A stretch of 64,000 nt of DNA from Tricholoma matsutake (lineage: Eukaryota; Basidiomycota; Agaricomycetes; Agaricales; Tricholomataceae): NCBI GenBank assembly GCA_026075535.2, contig AP026543.1:6820001-6884000 (forward strand). The letters are read 5' to 3'. This document shows positions 10,083 through 18,942 of the stretch, one piece after another (position 1 is the stretch's first letter; every line of letters starts with the position of its first letter). The notes beneath the pieces are model-generated. The model was not told where the DNA came from, ran no database searches, and saw only the letters and a list, made by a program, of their open reading frames with translations. Position numbers and translations under genes: made by a program.

Positions 10083-11175
10083 TTAAAAACCCTCGTCCTC
10101 AATTGCGGCGAGAGCTTCTTTCTTTTCTTCTTCTTCATCAAGTTCTCCTACGATCGCTCAGATCCTCAAGTAGGCTTCCTTGCCTTTATTCTTTGGGGAT
10201 GGCCAGTCCTCGGTCCTCTTTTCCCCTTTCTTGTGTTCAGACACTCTGTGTCCAGTCTGATGGCACACAAAGCATAATCCCTTTTTCATGTGTTTGATCC
10301 TCTCCTGGTAGGAGAGGCAGTTGATCTCAAGTGGGGTTTCCTTTGCCTTAGAGGCTGGGAGCTTCTTCATAAAAGTCTCCTGTAGCCTTCCTGCTATGGC
10401 CTTTGCTCTTCTCCACTGTCCATCGTACTTGGAGGTGGCATTAATCATCCCTTCCAAAGGATCGTTTCCATGTTGAAAACTCTTTCGAGGAGCTTGGGGT
10501 TTAACCCATCCATAAAGAGTTCGATCAGGGTGGTGTCGTTGTTGATTCCTGCCTTCTCTCGCAGGATTTGGAACTGCACAATGTAATCCTCCAGGTCCTG
10601 TCCCTGCTTCAATGTCTTCATCTTGGTTCTGGCCCTGCCAGCTTCGTCGATTGGTGTGAACACTGCCTTGAGCACTGATTCAAAGGCTGACCAAGTTCCT
10701 AGGTCCTCCCTTTCTGCCCATGTCTGTGCCCAGGGCGCGGCGGTTCCTCCATTCATGAAGGACAATGCAAAGATGATTTTCTTCTCATCGGTGTCGTAGA
10801 TTCCATGGTTCACTCTCAAATAGAGTTTCACTTCTTGTAAGAACTTTGCAGTTCTAGTTCGGTCCCCTGTGAAGTCAGAGGGGGTTCATATCCTGATCTC
10901 CTTGGTTGATGCAGTGAATTCAGTGAACATGTTGGCGTTGTCATCGGATAAGGAGAATGGGTCTCATTCTGGAGTTTCTTCTGTATCAAGGGATCTAAAA
11001 TCCTCTTCATCGAGGTATCGGGGTTCTTCGTCGCTGGTTCTCTTTGAGAACCACTTCTGTGCTGGTTCCGAGTATCATACTAGTCGACCCTGGTATCTAT
11101 GCCATGGGGTTCTTCCTGATGATGATGCTCCAGTTGGAGGTCTATCTGGGCTTTGTCTGAAAGATGTTGTGTCTG
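10083..11175 (-). pseudogene. Element A gag
   Basis: Capsid-type helices: VKLYLRVNHGIYDTDEKKII, FMNGGTAAPWAQTW, FTPIDEAGRARTKMKTLKQG and LIELFMDGLNPKLLERVF, as in the retrotransposon Gag domain. The nucleocapsid knuckle is C-F-V-C-H-Q-T-G-H-R-V-S-E-H, i.e. CCHH instead of the usual CCHC. A small deletion near 10455 shifts the frame relative to copy B, and TGA codons lie at 10158-10160 (B has CGA) and near 10887 (B has CGA). The ORF ends ...EDEGF-TAA at 10083-10085. Start is uncertain; the alignment with C places it near 11175. Confidence 0.85.
10086..10092 (-). promoter_or_regulatory. Putative -1 ribosomal frameshift site GGGTTTT
   Basis: In element sense the gag frame ends GAG GGT TTT TAA. 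G-GGT-TTT fits the X-XXY-YYZ slippery rule. A -1 slip avoids TAA and reads TTA AAG AGG TGG CCT into the protease frame. Identical in B (28074-28080) and conserved in C (35808-35814, followed by TAG). A short stem GAGG...CCTC follows in A and B. Confidence 0.7.
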
Positions 11176-11202
11176 CACCTAGGCAGGTGGACTTCATAGA
11201 TC

Positions 11203-11212
11203 AGCTTGACCT
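11203..11212 (-). promoter_or_regulatory. Element A primer-binding site, self-primer type
   Basis: Two bases inside the 5' LTR, element sense AGGTCAAGCT. It does not begin TGG, so it does not fit a tRNA CCA end. It is perfectly complementary to AGCTTGACCT in the LTR (plus-strand complement at 11507-11516), just at the predicted transcript start. Confidence 0.75.
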
Positions 11213-11214
11213 TT

Positions 11215-11929
11215 TGTTAAGACTATAGGTCTTTAACTCAGCCTTGGCTTCATATGTCACAGTTGGATGCTTTCCAACTGTATCGGTATTGCACTAGGAG
11301 GCTTTCCTAGTGTATCGGGCTTCTGGCCTTCACTTGGGTACTTCCTCAAGTCGTTATGGCTATCCATACTCAGAGGCTTTCTGAGTAGACCGTCGGTTTG
11401 TGTATCACAGTTGGAGGCTTTCCAACTGTCGAGTTTGAGTTATCACAGCTAGGGGCTTCCTAAGCTGTTGAGTGTTCTGGTTGAGTCTAAGACCGTTGAT
11501 TGAATTAGGTCAAGCTAAGGAATACAGGCAGTATTACTGTAGCTTATATACGGTTCAGAGAATGTCTATCGTCCAATCAGAATACGAGATCCTTGTCAAG
11601 TAAATATAGAAGGAACAATAGAACGGTAAGCCTCATGCCTAGCATGAGGCGTCCGATGTCACGGAGTGCTGCGGCGCAGCATGTCGAAGAACAATAGCAA
11701 ATAACCCTCATGCCAAGCATGAGGCATCTGATGTCATGGATCTGATATCAAGGGTCCAATGTCAAGGAGTCCAATGTCACAGAGTCTGATGTCACAGAAT
11801 ACTGCGGTGCAGCATGTTGATCGACAGGAGTCAGGTCAAGGGGGTGTCTCCAGCAGAAGTGAGTCGTGTCATGTCAGAAAGGAAAAATGAAGTGCCCAGT
11901 CTTGCAGGTCCAGATAACAAATCGTAACA
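11215..11929 (-). repeat. Element A 5' LTR (715 bp)
   Basis: TGTTAAGACTATAGG...ATCGTAACA on plus, same length as the 3' LTR. In element sense a TATATAAG box (complement of 11545-11553) is followed about 30 bases later by TTAGCTTGACCT, the predicted RNA start and self-primer. Hairpins as in the 3' LTR occupy about 11259-11468. Confidence 0.95.
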
Positions 11930-12172
11930 ATCAGCATCTTCTATTTCCTTTCTGGTCTTTTGTGTTATCATTGTTGCCATTTTTTGTCTAGTGTTTGGGG
12001 CACTTGGTGTCAGAGATGGCAGCCTATTCAGTAGAAGTCCACAATACATCCATCCAGCAGATTTCTGCAAAACAATGATAGATCCATCAGTAGCGGATTG
12101 GGCCCATAGCAGGAAAGACTCGTGTGGGCTGAGGGTGTGATGCATCCATGTGGGCCCAGTATACAGATTCAC
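11930..12172 (-). pseudogene. Non-LTR ORF1 fragment, N-terminal part
   Basis: Minus frame from about 12172: HTLSPHESFLLWAQSATDG, LLNRLPSLTPSAPNTRQKM and TQKTRKEIEDAD. It is cut by element A and resumes at 4479 in the same frame. The first half may be upstream untranslated sequence. The SLTPS-P-TR pattern followed by helices is, to my recollection, typical of basidiomycete non-LTR ORF1 N-termini; not verified by search. Confidence 0.5.
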
Positions 12173-12490
12173 TGCCGGTGATGATTCTTCCCAGTGGTAA
12201 TTGCTGAAAGATTCTCGGTGGCAGTAACATCTGACTCATGGCGCCGGCTAGCACGGTCACCATTTTACTACATGGCACCGGCAATGATTATTACCGGTGG
12301 TAATTGCTTAATCCATGTGGGCCCAGTGAATAGAATTATAGCACCAGCAGCAACAATCGCTGCCAGTAATTGCTAGAAAAATATGGTCTACCCTTCATGG
12401 GCGACGATTCTCGCCGCCGGTAATTACTGAAAAGATTGTAATTGCCAAAAAACAGTGCTGGCTAGCACGGTTGACATATACATTAAGCAA
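12173..12490. repeat. Repeat F, copy 1
   Basis: Non-coding, with recurring GC-rich motifs such as CCGGTGGTAATTGCT, CACCGGCAATGATTATTACCGG and AATCGCTGCCAGTAATTGC, plus GTGGGCCCAGT twice. The same vocabulary occurs at 18408-18935 and 24895-25850. The motifs look like subterminal repeats of a DNA transposon, but no transposase is visible. Confidence 0.5.
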
Positions 12491-12516
12491 AATGAAAGAA
12501 GTTGCTAGTGATAATT

Positions 12517-14204
12517 TTACGATGTCCTTGGTAAAGAATTCATCATTGTCCTGCACTTCTGCTGCATTAATTGGGCCATCTGGCACATTGCCTCATCAAG
12601 GGTGGCAAGCTGCTGGTGAAGGGCATGGTTTACTGCAATGTTGGACTTCACTGTCTTGACGGCTTCACGGTAGCTGTGTTCAACAGCATCAGAATAAGTC
12701 AAAATCTCCTACAATCATTATTCAGCAGCTCCTGGCCAAAGTTCAGGAATTACTTGGGGGGCCTGCTGGGATAATGCCGGTGTTGATGGAGTACAACCTG
12801 TGAATACTGGATGAATGCGGCTGGGTAACAAAAGGCGGACAGTGCACTGAGGAACATTTTGGGGAGAGCCAGGGGGAGAATGGACCTCATCTGAATCTCT
12901 CTGTGTCAATATTGAACTATGAGAAGATCCAGGCGAGGACAATGTTGGGGTGACATGATCCAGCACAGGTTCAATATAGGCCATAGAGACATCGAGCTCC
13001 ATGTCACTACCTTCAGTCACCTCAGTAAACCAGAAGTGTGCACTGTCTGCATCTGGCATGTCAACACTGGCAGGGATCTCAAGAGTGTCCACCATTTGTA
13101 ATTGTGATGGTGGTGTTGATGAATGATTAGGACTGCCAGGAATATAAAAAGTGTCTGGGTCAATGGTATGGGTATGTAGCACCATTGGGGCTCCAAAATC
13201 AACTCCAGAACAATTTGTGCCTGGCGAGTCAGGAATATGAAATATGTTCATGTCATTGTGTGCTGGGGGTGATGTCAAATGAGCAGTGGTGCTCGCCACC
13301 AGCGACTCAGGACTACCAGTAATATAAACACATCGGCGGCCAGCGGGTCAGGAATATGCATGTCTAGGTCATGGTGTGCTGGCGATAGTGTCAAATGAAC
13401 AGTGGTGCTCGCCACTGGCTCAGGACTACCAGGAATATAAAACGCATCGGCGGCCGGCAAGTCAGGAATATGAAACATGTCTAGGTCATGGTGTGCCGGC
13501 AATAATGTCAAATGAGCAGTGGTGCTCACCACCAGCTCAGGACTACCAGGAATATAAAATGCATCAGTGGCCAGCGAGTCAGGAATATGAAACATGTCTC
13601 AGTCATGGTGTGCCGGCGATAATGTCAAATGAACAGTGCTGATTGCCACCGGCGAGTCAGGACTACCAGGAATATAAAATGCATCGGTGGCCGGCGAGTC
13701 AGGAATATGAAAGAGATCTAGGTCATGGTGTGGCGGTGATGATGTCAAATGAATGGTGCTTGCTGTGGGTGAGTCGGGACTACCAGGAATGTGAAATGCA
13801 TCCAAGTCAAAAGATTGGGAATTTTCGGCGGGTGGGATTGCCAAATGGATAATATCTGCAGCCGCTTCAGAAATATCAAAAGCAAATGAGGAATGTATCG
13901 ATGAACGTGGTATGGAGAAATGAAGAGTACCATCCACCACTGGTGAATCAGGACATTCAGGAATATGAAAAGTGGCCAGGTCCAGATTATTTATATCCAC
14001 CGCTGGTGAATCAGGACTACCAGGAATATCCAAGGTGTCGAGGTCCAGAGTGGGCATACTTGTTGGTGGCAAATTTGGCAAGTTTACTGATGAGCTGCCT
14101 GAATATTCCATAAGATGCGAAAATTGATCAACAACCGCGGTCACGTGAATTTTGAATACAGAAGTTGAAACTGACATTGCATTTATTGACGCTATCAACT
14201 GCAT
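12517..14204 (-). pseudogene. IPGSP tandem-repeat protein, unknown function
   Basis: Minus-strand gene. ATG candidates are at 14202-14204 and 14175-14177. After a short N-terminus it has at least six units of 39-40 residues built on D-LD-FHIPDSP and FYIPGSPDSP, with acidic and Ser/Pro-rich character (13120-14030). The C-terminal part is less repetitive (TEVTEGSDMELDVSMAYIEP). A 45-bp intron is plausible at 12709-12753 (GTAATT...TGTAG), joining to EILTYSDAVEHSYREAVKTV, a helical tail that stops at 12517. One TGA (13599-13601) and one frameshift (about 13335) break it. Its promoter would be shared with the divergent gene at 14230. Family not recognised. Confidence 0.5.
13120..14030. repeat. In-frame minisatellite, 117/120-bp units
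   Basis: Units share TCAGGACTACCAGGAATATAA at about 13308, 13420, 13537, 13657 and 13774, with more diverged copies at 13129, 13949 and 14010. Spacings of 117 and 120 keep the reading frame of the IPGSP protein. Confidence 0.85.
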
Positions 14205-14229
14205 CCACCCTAAGTACAAAGAGTTTTAT

Positions 14230-14357
14230 CATGTCTTCTCAGCACACCGAATCCATGGAGCATGCCCTCAATACATTTTTGGATGGTACTCGGATGACCG
14301 TGGATTCGAAATCCATGTTGGGCAAGTTGGTGCATGATTTTTATTATGTCCTATGAA
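14230..14357 (+). pseudogene. 5' piece of Cys-cluster gene, cut by retroposon E1
   Basis: ATG at 14230 opens MSSQHTESMEHALNTFLDG, TVDSKSMLGKLVHDFYYVL. The sequence ends in TTATGTCCTATGAA (14344-14357), repeated at 16607-16620 after E1. It should continue into LSKKALKLDYRQK... at 16620, but the two parts are one base out of frame, so there was an indel or the true start lies elsewhere. Confidence 0.45.
14344..14357. repeat. E1 target-site duplication, left copy
   Basis: TTATGTCCTATGAA, identical to 16607-16620 right after the E1 poly(A). Confidence 0.9.
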
Positions 14358-16606
14358 CATCGCTCCTTGACTTGTTACAACCACCATAAACAGTGGTAAA
14401 CACTCCTGCTCGATGTTGGTAGCAACGTCGAGACTCCAATTTTGGTCCGATTTTTGATTGGATTTTACCATCACGAACGCTCTCGGCGTCTCCAGGCCTG
14501 GCCTGATTTGCTAAGAGATCCGCCCATCCAATCTCCGGGGATGTCTCGGTCATTGTCTCCAACAGTGACTGCTATCTGTCTCGTTCCCCTTGGCTTCGAG
14601 GATCCTGGCTAGGTGAGTGATGTCTATGAAAGAGTAGTCTGGGTCCCTATGGGGGCTTAGAGTGGGTGTGGGATGCCTGCTTCAATGCTCACCCAAGTAG
14701 AAGCACTTGTTTAGCTGGGGGAGGTCTGGCTTAGGGGGAAGGACATTCTTACTGGACTGCTGGTCGTCTTTGAGGCTTCCTGCCTCCATGCTCTGTGAGT
14801 TTCTACTACTAGAGACATGCTACACTGACTACCCGTTGGAATACACCATCGCTAAAAGGGGCCGGGTGATGGTGCCCCCTGGCGGCTAGGCCTACACCTT
14901 GGTGGCTGCTTCTCACCACCATCCCTCTACCTCCGGTGCTCACTCTTCTAGGGTGGTATGACCCGGGTTCAATCTTCTCCCACTAGGCAGCAGGATGTGC
15001 GGCTTGCTCGCCCCCTCGGAGTGTTCGGAGGCTGTATCGGGTGGACCCAGAATGTAGATAAGGGACCAGCCGTTATCAATTCCACGCTGCGTATTTTGAT
15101 TCCTACCATCATCTACTAGCACTAACACACACTCTCAATGCCCAAACGGTGAACCAGAGGCCAACCACCACATCGGGGTCTACGCGACCCCGTTTTGATC
15201 ACAGGTGACATCTTTGATGATGATGTCCAAGACTACGACACCCAGTTTGTGCAGGACAAATCGGAGGTAGCAGCTGCTCTCAAGGCAGCTAGAGATCTAT
15301 GGGCCAGGGAAGACCTCTCCGACCCTAACGATGATGACAACGATGACTCTCTTGCCATGCAAGAGGCTCTCATTTTCGGTGAGGGGGGGCCTAGGCTCTT
15401 TTCAAGGAAAACGATCGATCGTGTACGATGGGCACTAGGTGTCGACGTCGAACACAAGTGCTGGGCTCGTAGCCTCCCAAAGGAGGATATGTATTCACAG
15501 GAGCTCGGCATTGCTGAGCTCCTTTATCCGGAGGCATCCCCTGCCTCGCTACCGCCTTGGCCCCCCATCCCTGAGCTGGTGGAGGACAAAGTGCCGCTAT
15601 CTAGGGATCAGAGGCTGGAGATCGAAGCCACCTCTGATGCCATGTTGCATTTACTGGACATGATGACCTCCTTTGTAGGTACCGTCCAAGTGTCCGCAGT
15701 TCCTCTCAACGACAGGAACTCTTGGCATCAGATGGCGTGGGAGCTCTTCACCACCACCTAGCAATTTTCAGGGAGCATGATGGAGTTGCTTCGCGTGGCA
15801 TCAGCTCCCCTCGACCTTATGTCTCTGGCAGCCTTCCAGGCTTCCTATGCGGCGATGCAGGTGGCTCAGTCTGCTCCACCAGCGGCAGAGCCTCCAACCG
15901 AGGAACCCTTGTCCCCAGAACGGCGTTGTCGTCCTCGTGGGCCTCGCCAATGACCATGCCGAGCTTGAAGAAGGGGACCTCCCCTTCTCTTCACTGCCCA
16001 CCAGGGCTGCTGTCGGGATGGTGACAATATGTTGCCGCCCTTTACCTTCCCCCCACTGTGGGGGGGATGATGTCATCGAGTGCATGCTCAGAGTAGCGTT
16101 TGCTCGAGGGGGGGCCTCGACCCCCTACTTACAGTAGCTCCGGTGAATAACCAGCTATGGCAGTTCCAGTGAACAACCAGCTGCCTCGTCACTGTCACTT
16201 GTGCTTGGACACAGTGATGGTCCACCTCACTCGCATGGGGTGGTCAATCCTCGTTGTCTGGTGAAAGACGGTTACTCTTCCCGCAAGGGAGGACTTACAG
16301 TGAATTGACACTGCTTGCGCCTGATCTGACTTCAGTTGGATATGTGGCCAGGGGGACTGAGATAGCACCAGACGGCGAACTAATGGCTAGCCTTTGGGGG
16401 GGGCCCCTCCCCTACAGATTATTGCCTTTCCTGTCTGAGAGGACAACGCTGGTACACCCGCCATAACATGGCTTCTGCAAGGGACCTGGTGTGGGATGCG
16501 GACATAGGGAATGTGTAGTCTTAGTAGTACCTTGTTTGTATCTTGACCCACGGACTGCGATCGAGCCCCACGTTATAAATTGTTGACCCCAAAAAAAAAA
16601 AAAAAA
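14358..16606 (+). mobile_element. E1: non-autonomous poly(A) retroposon, 2.25 kb
   Basis: Bounded by a perfect 14-bp duplication and ending in 15-16 A residues (about 16591-16606) after CGTTATAAATTGTTGACCCC. These are hallmarks of LINE-type target-primed integration. It holds no reverse transcriptase or endonuclease, only one ORF of unknown function (15138-15953), so it must use another element's machinery. Copies E2 (18943-20800) and E3 (21752-23585) share the 5' start (CTTGTTA[CT]AACCAC) and the 3' end but lack most of the ORF. It is longer than a SINE and no Pol III promoter is clear. Confidence 0.8.
15138..15953 (+). pseudogene. Unknown ORF of retroposon E1
   Basis: ATG at 15138 (MPKR), TGA at 15150-15152, then open from LITGDIFDDDVQDYDTQFVQ through DLWAREDLSDPND, LFSRKTIDRVRWALG, DAMLHLLDMMTSFVGT and WHQMAWELFTTT to TAG at 15759-15761. 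It continues in frame as MMELLRVASAPLDLMSLAAF...PERRCRPRGPRQ to 15953. E2 and E3 encode only the first 50-60 residues before deletion. E2 has CAA where E1 has TGA, as expected from a lost CGA. Acidic N-terminus, helical middle, no recognised domain. Confidence 0.55.
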
Positions 16607-18292
16607 TTATGTCCTATGAATCTTTCTAAGAAGGCTTTGAAGTTGGATTATAGGCAAAAGGTGTTGGCGAAGGAAGCAGCGATGACACTGTTCCTCAAAC
16701 ACATGTTCAAAGTACTCCATCAGTGGGATACATCTGGCCCAGCACCTTGGGAATCCATCGACCAGAGCATATATATTTGTCAACCTTCGCCCATTGCTGT
16801 GCCAAGCAGCACTCTCCCGGCCATGCACGTTATGCTCCAAATCCCCACCACGGCTACGCCACCCATTGTTGCTCCTGGTTCTGCAGCCAAATCACTCATT
16901 GCCATGTCCGCACCCATTCCTACCACTGCGACGCCGGAGGCTCAGACCAACCAAACAGAAGCGGCTGCAACAGCCCAGAGCAAGGGCAAGGGCAAGGGCA
17001 AGGAAAAGAAGGTCATAGAACACCTGGCTCCACCTCAGTCGAAATGCCAAAAGGTGTCGCCACAGCTGGTGCCACCTCAAACAGAGGACAGCAACATCAC
17101 AAAAGAACCACCATTCATCCATGCTAACCTGCCAATCATGACGGCCACTCCTGCTCTACCTGAAGACGATATATGGAGGTCCATTGTGGAATGGCCCACT
17201 GCTCTGTGCGACACCTGCAGTTTGAGGGGCCTGACAACCTGCCGAACAATGGGCATCCAGATTGCTTGCATGACGTGCCACAAGGGCAAGACGAAATGCT
17301 CATATATAGCATCACATTCAGCACGGTGGGATGAATTGATAGTGGCAGGGGAGCTCAAGGGGAGAAAAAAGGTCGTTGGGAAGAAAAAGGTGAAGGCAGA
17401 GGAAAGTGAACGACCGAGAATGGCGCTGAAGAGAAAACACCGGGCAGCAGACACTGCCAGTGAGTCAGATGAGTACATCCCCATCATGCCAGCCCCTGTC
17501 CCCTCAACTTCATGCATCTCCAACCATATACTAACCCCAGAGCCTGTCCCATCAACAAGCCTCATGATCCCCCAATCCATCAACACCACACTTCCTGTGC
17601 CACCACCCCCAGGTCATGTCACCCATCCCAATTGCATGCCCACCGTCAGTGGTTTACAATGGGAGCTCCAAGACCTCTGCACGCTCATATCGGTCTTGGC
17701 AGAAAATCAAGGGAAATTGGATAAGGAAAGCCTCATGTTGTGTGGATACATGGAAGTTTTGAACACATTGAAGGAAAATATGACAGTGAGCATTCCGGCA
17801 TTGGAGGCTGAGATGGGTGAGTTGAGAGAAAAGGTGCTGGTGAGCATTCCGGTGCTGGAGGCTGAGATAAGGGGGTTGAGGAATGGGATGGAGTTGGAGA
17901 AGATGAAGCAGGAGGTTTTCATGTTGCATGGTCAATTGGCGGCGACGAAAAAGCGGCTGGCCGAATTGGAGAACAAGGGAAGCTCCGAGGAGGAATCAGA
18001 AGACAAAGATCCACGGAATGCAGATGCCATGGCGCCGTTGACAATCCATCTCCCAAAGTCATCAATGTTCGTCAATCCAGCCCATTTGCATGAATCCATT
18101 TGCTCCCCACCGTCGCCTGTTCCCATTATTATGACCACAGCTACATTGGTGATCCCTGACACCAGTTCTTTCACCAATGCAGCTGCAACTTCTACCTCCC
18201 CGGATCCAACATCAACATACACTGCACAAATGTCCCCCCTCCCGCCTGATACCACTGTCTCAATTCCAAAAACATCAACACCCCCAGCATAA
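16607..18292 (+). CDS. Cys-cluster, coiled-coil protein (unknown family)
   Basis: First ATG at 16616 gives about 558 residues. The open frame extends up into the poly(A) of E1, so the native start is lost; see 14230. Visible: a helical N-terminus (LDYRQKVLAKEAAMTLFLKH), a Pro/Thr/Ala-rich stretch with a (GK)n segment near 125-135, and a cysteine cluster at about 197-227 (C-x2-C-x8-C-x8-C-x2-C-x6-C). Then a Lys/Arg-rich basic region, and a coiled coil at about 345-458 with two near-identical units VSIPALEAEMGELRE and VSIPVLEAEIRGLRN. The tail is Ser/Pro-rich. The cluster recalls fungal Zn-binding clusters, so DNA binding is possible but unproved. No internal stop. Confidence 0.6.
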   Translation, partial: LCPMNLSKKALKLDYRQKVLAKEAAMTLFLKHMFKVLHQWDTSGPAPWESIDQSIYICQPSPIAVPSSTLPAMHVMLQIPTTATPPIVAPGSAAKSLIAMSAPIPTTATPEAQTNQTEAAATAQSKGKGKGKEKKVIEHLAPPQSKCQKVSPQLVPPQTEDSNITKEPPFIHANLPIMTATPALPEDDIWRSIVEWPTALCDTCSLRGLTTCRTMGIQIACMTCHKGKTKCSYIASHSARWDELIVAGELKGRKKVVGKKKVKAEESERPRMALKRKHRAADTASESDEYIPIMPAPVPSTSCISNHILTPEPVPSTSLMIPQSINTTLPVPPPPGHVTHPNCMPTVSGLQWELQDLCTLISVLAENQGKLDKESLMLCGYMEVLNTLKENMTVSIPALEAEMGELREKVLVSIPVLEAEIRGLRNGMELEKMKQEVFMLHGQLAATKKRLAELENKGSSEEESEDKDPRNADAMAPLTIHLPKSSMFVNPAHLHESICSPPSPVPIIMTTATLVIPDTSSFTNAAATSTSPDPTSTYTAQMSPLPPDTTVSIPKTSTPPA

Positions 18293-18407
18293 TTCTACGT
18301 TGGATAAAAATTAACAATATTTTTTATACTATGCCTATTTGTGTATATATTTTGATCAATATATGCATAGTTGCTTCATTAATAGATGGAGTATAAGGTA
18401 TATATTG
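18293..18407. other. AT-rich downstream region
   Basis: ATATTTTTTATACTATG and similar AT runs follow the stop codon. They are compatible with a 3' UTR and polyadenylation region. No gene seen. Confidence 0.35.
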
Positions 18408-18942
18408 AATTCATCATGCTGTAGGAATGTGGAAGGAGGCTACAAGGATAGATACAACAAATGTACATTAAAGTGACTGACGCTGGTAGTGATAAAGTCG
18501 CTGGTGGCCATAAGCATAACAGTGGAGCTAAGTGAATGACCAGCGCCGGTTACTGTATGAGCTAAGAGAATGTGTATGGGCCCATCCTAACATAATGCAG
18601 GGAAATGGGCCCATATGAATGATACGCCCGATGCAATGATCGGGTGGGCCCATGACAGTAAAAGGAAAACAGTATGGGCCCACACAACTTCAGTGCATCT
18701 CTCAGCACCAGAAAACATAAAGTTGGCGCAGGCGATTCACATAGCTCTTAAAAGATTTGTATTGTAATAGCAGCAGTAATTCAAGTCCTGTGTGCTATAG
18801 TTGTGGGGGCCCATACTGTTTTAAGTCAACTATTTAGGAAAAGATAAAGTGGGCGCCGGTCATGCACATAGTTCTTAAAAGACTTGTATGCTAATCGCGG
18901 CCAGTGTGCACTAGAACATGGATAACAAACAAAGGAATGGTC
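18408..18942. repeat. Repeat F, copy 2, with TGGGCCCA cluster
   Basis: Begins CATGCTGTAGGAATGTGG. Contains GTATGGGCCCATCC, AAATGGGCCCATA, GGTGGGCCCATGA and GTATGGGCCCACAC within about 110 bp, then GGCGCAGGCGATTCACATAGCTC and CTAATCGCGGCCAGTG. The same order occurs at 25012-25560. Confidence 0.75.

Larger units (their letters stand above)
4480..11929 (-). mobile_element. Element A: full-length Ty3/Gypsy chromovirus
   Basis: A complete 7,450-bp LTR retrotransposon transcribed on the minus strand. Both LTRs are 715 bp and begin and end TGTTA...TAACA. The flanking five bases are ATCAG at 4475-4479 and ATCAG at 11930-11934, a perfect target duplication. Order in element sense: 5' LTR, self-primer site, gag, protease, charged linker, RT (YMDD), RNase H, integrase (HHCC, DDE), chromodomain, an extra ORF, polypurine tract, 3' LTR. 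At least six opal codons and one gag frameshift make it defective. The two LTRs differ mostly by CG/TG/CA exchanges, so most divergence is CpG decay. Confidence 0.95.

Noticed and set aside
16580..16616. Start of the 570-residue frame at 16580
   Set aside because: The first codons (TTG...LTPKKKKK) lie in the 3' end and poly(A) of E1; ATG 16616 or an upstream exon is more likely.
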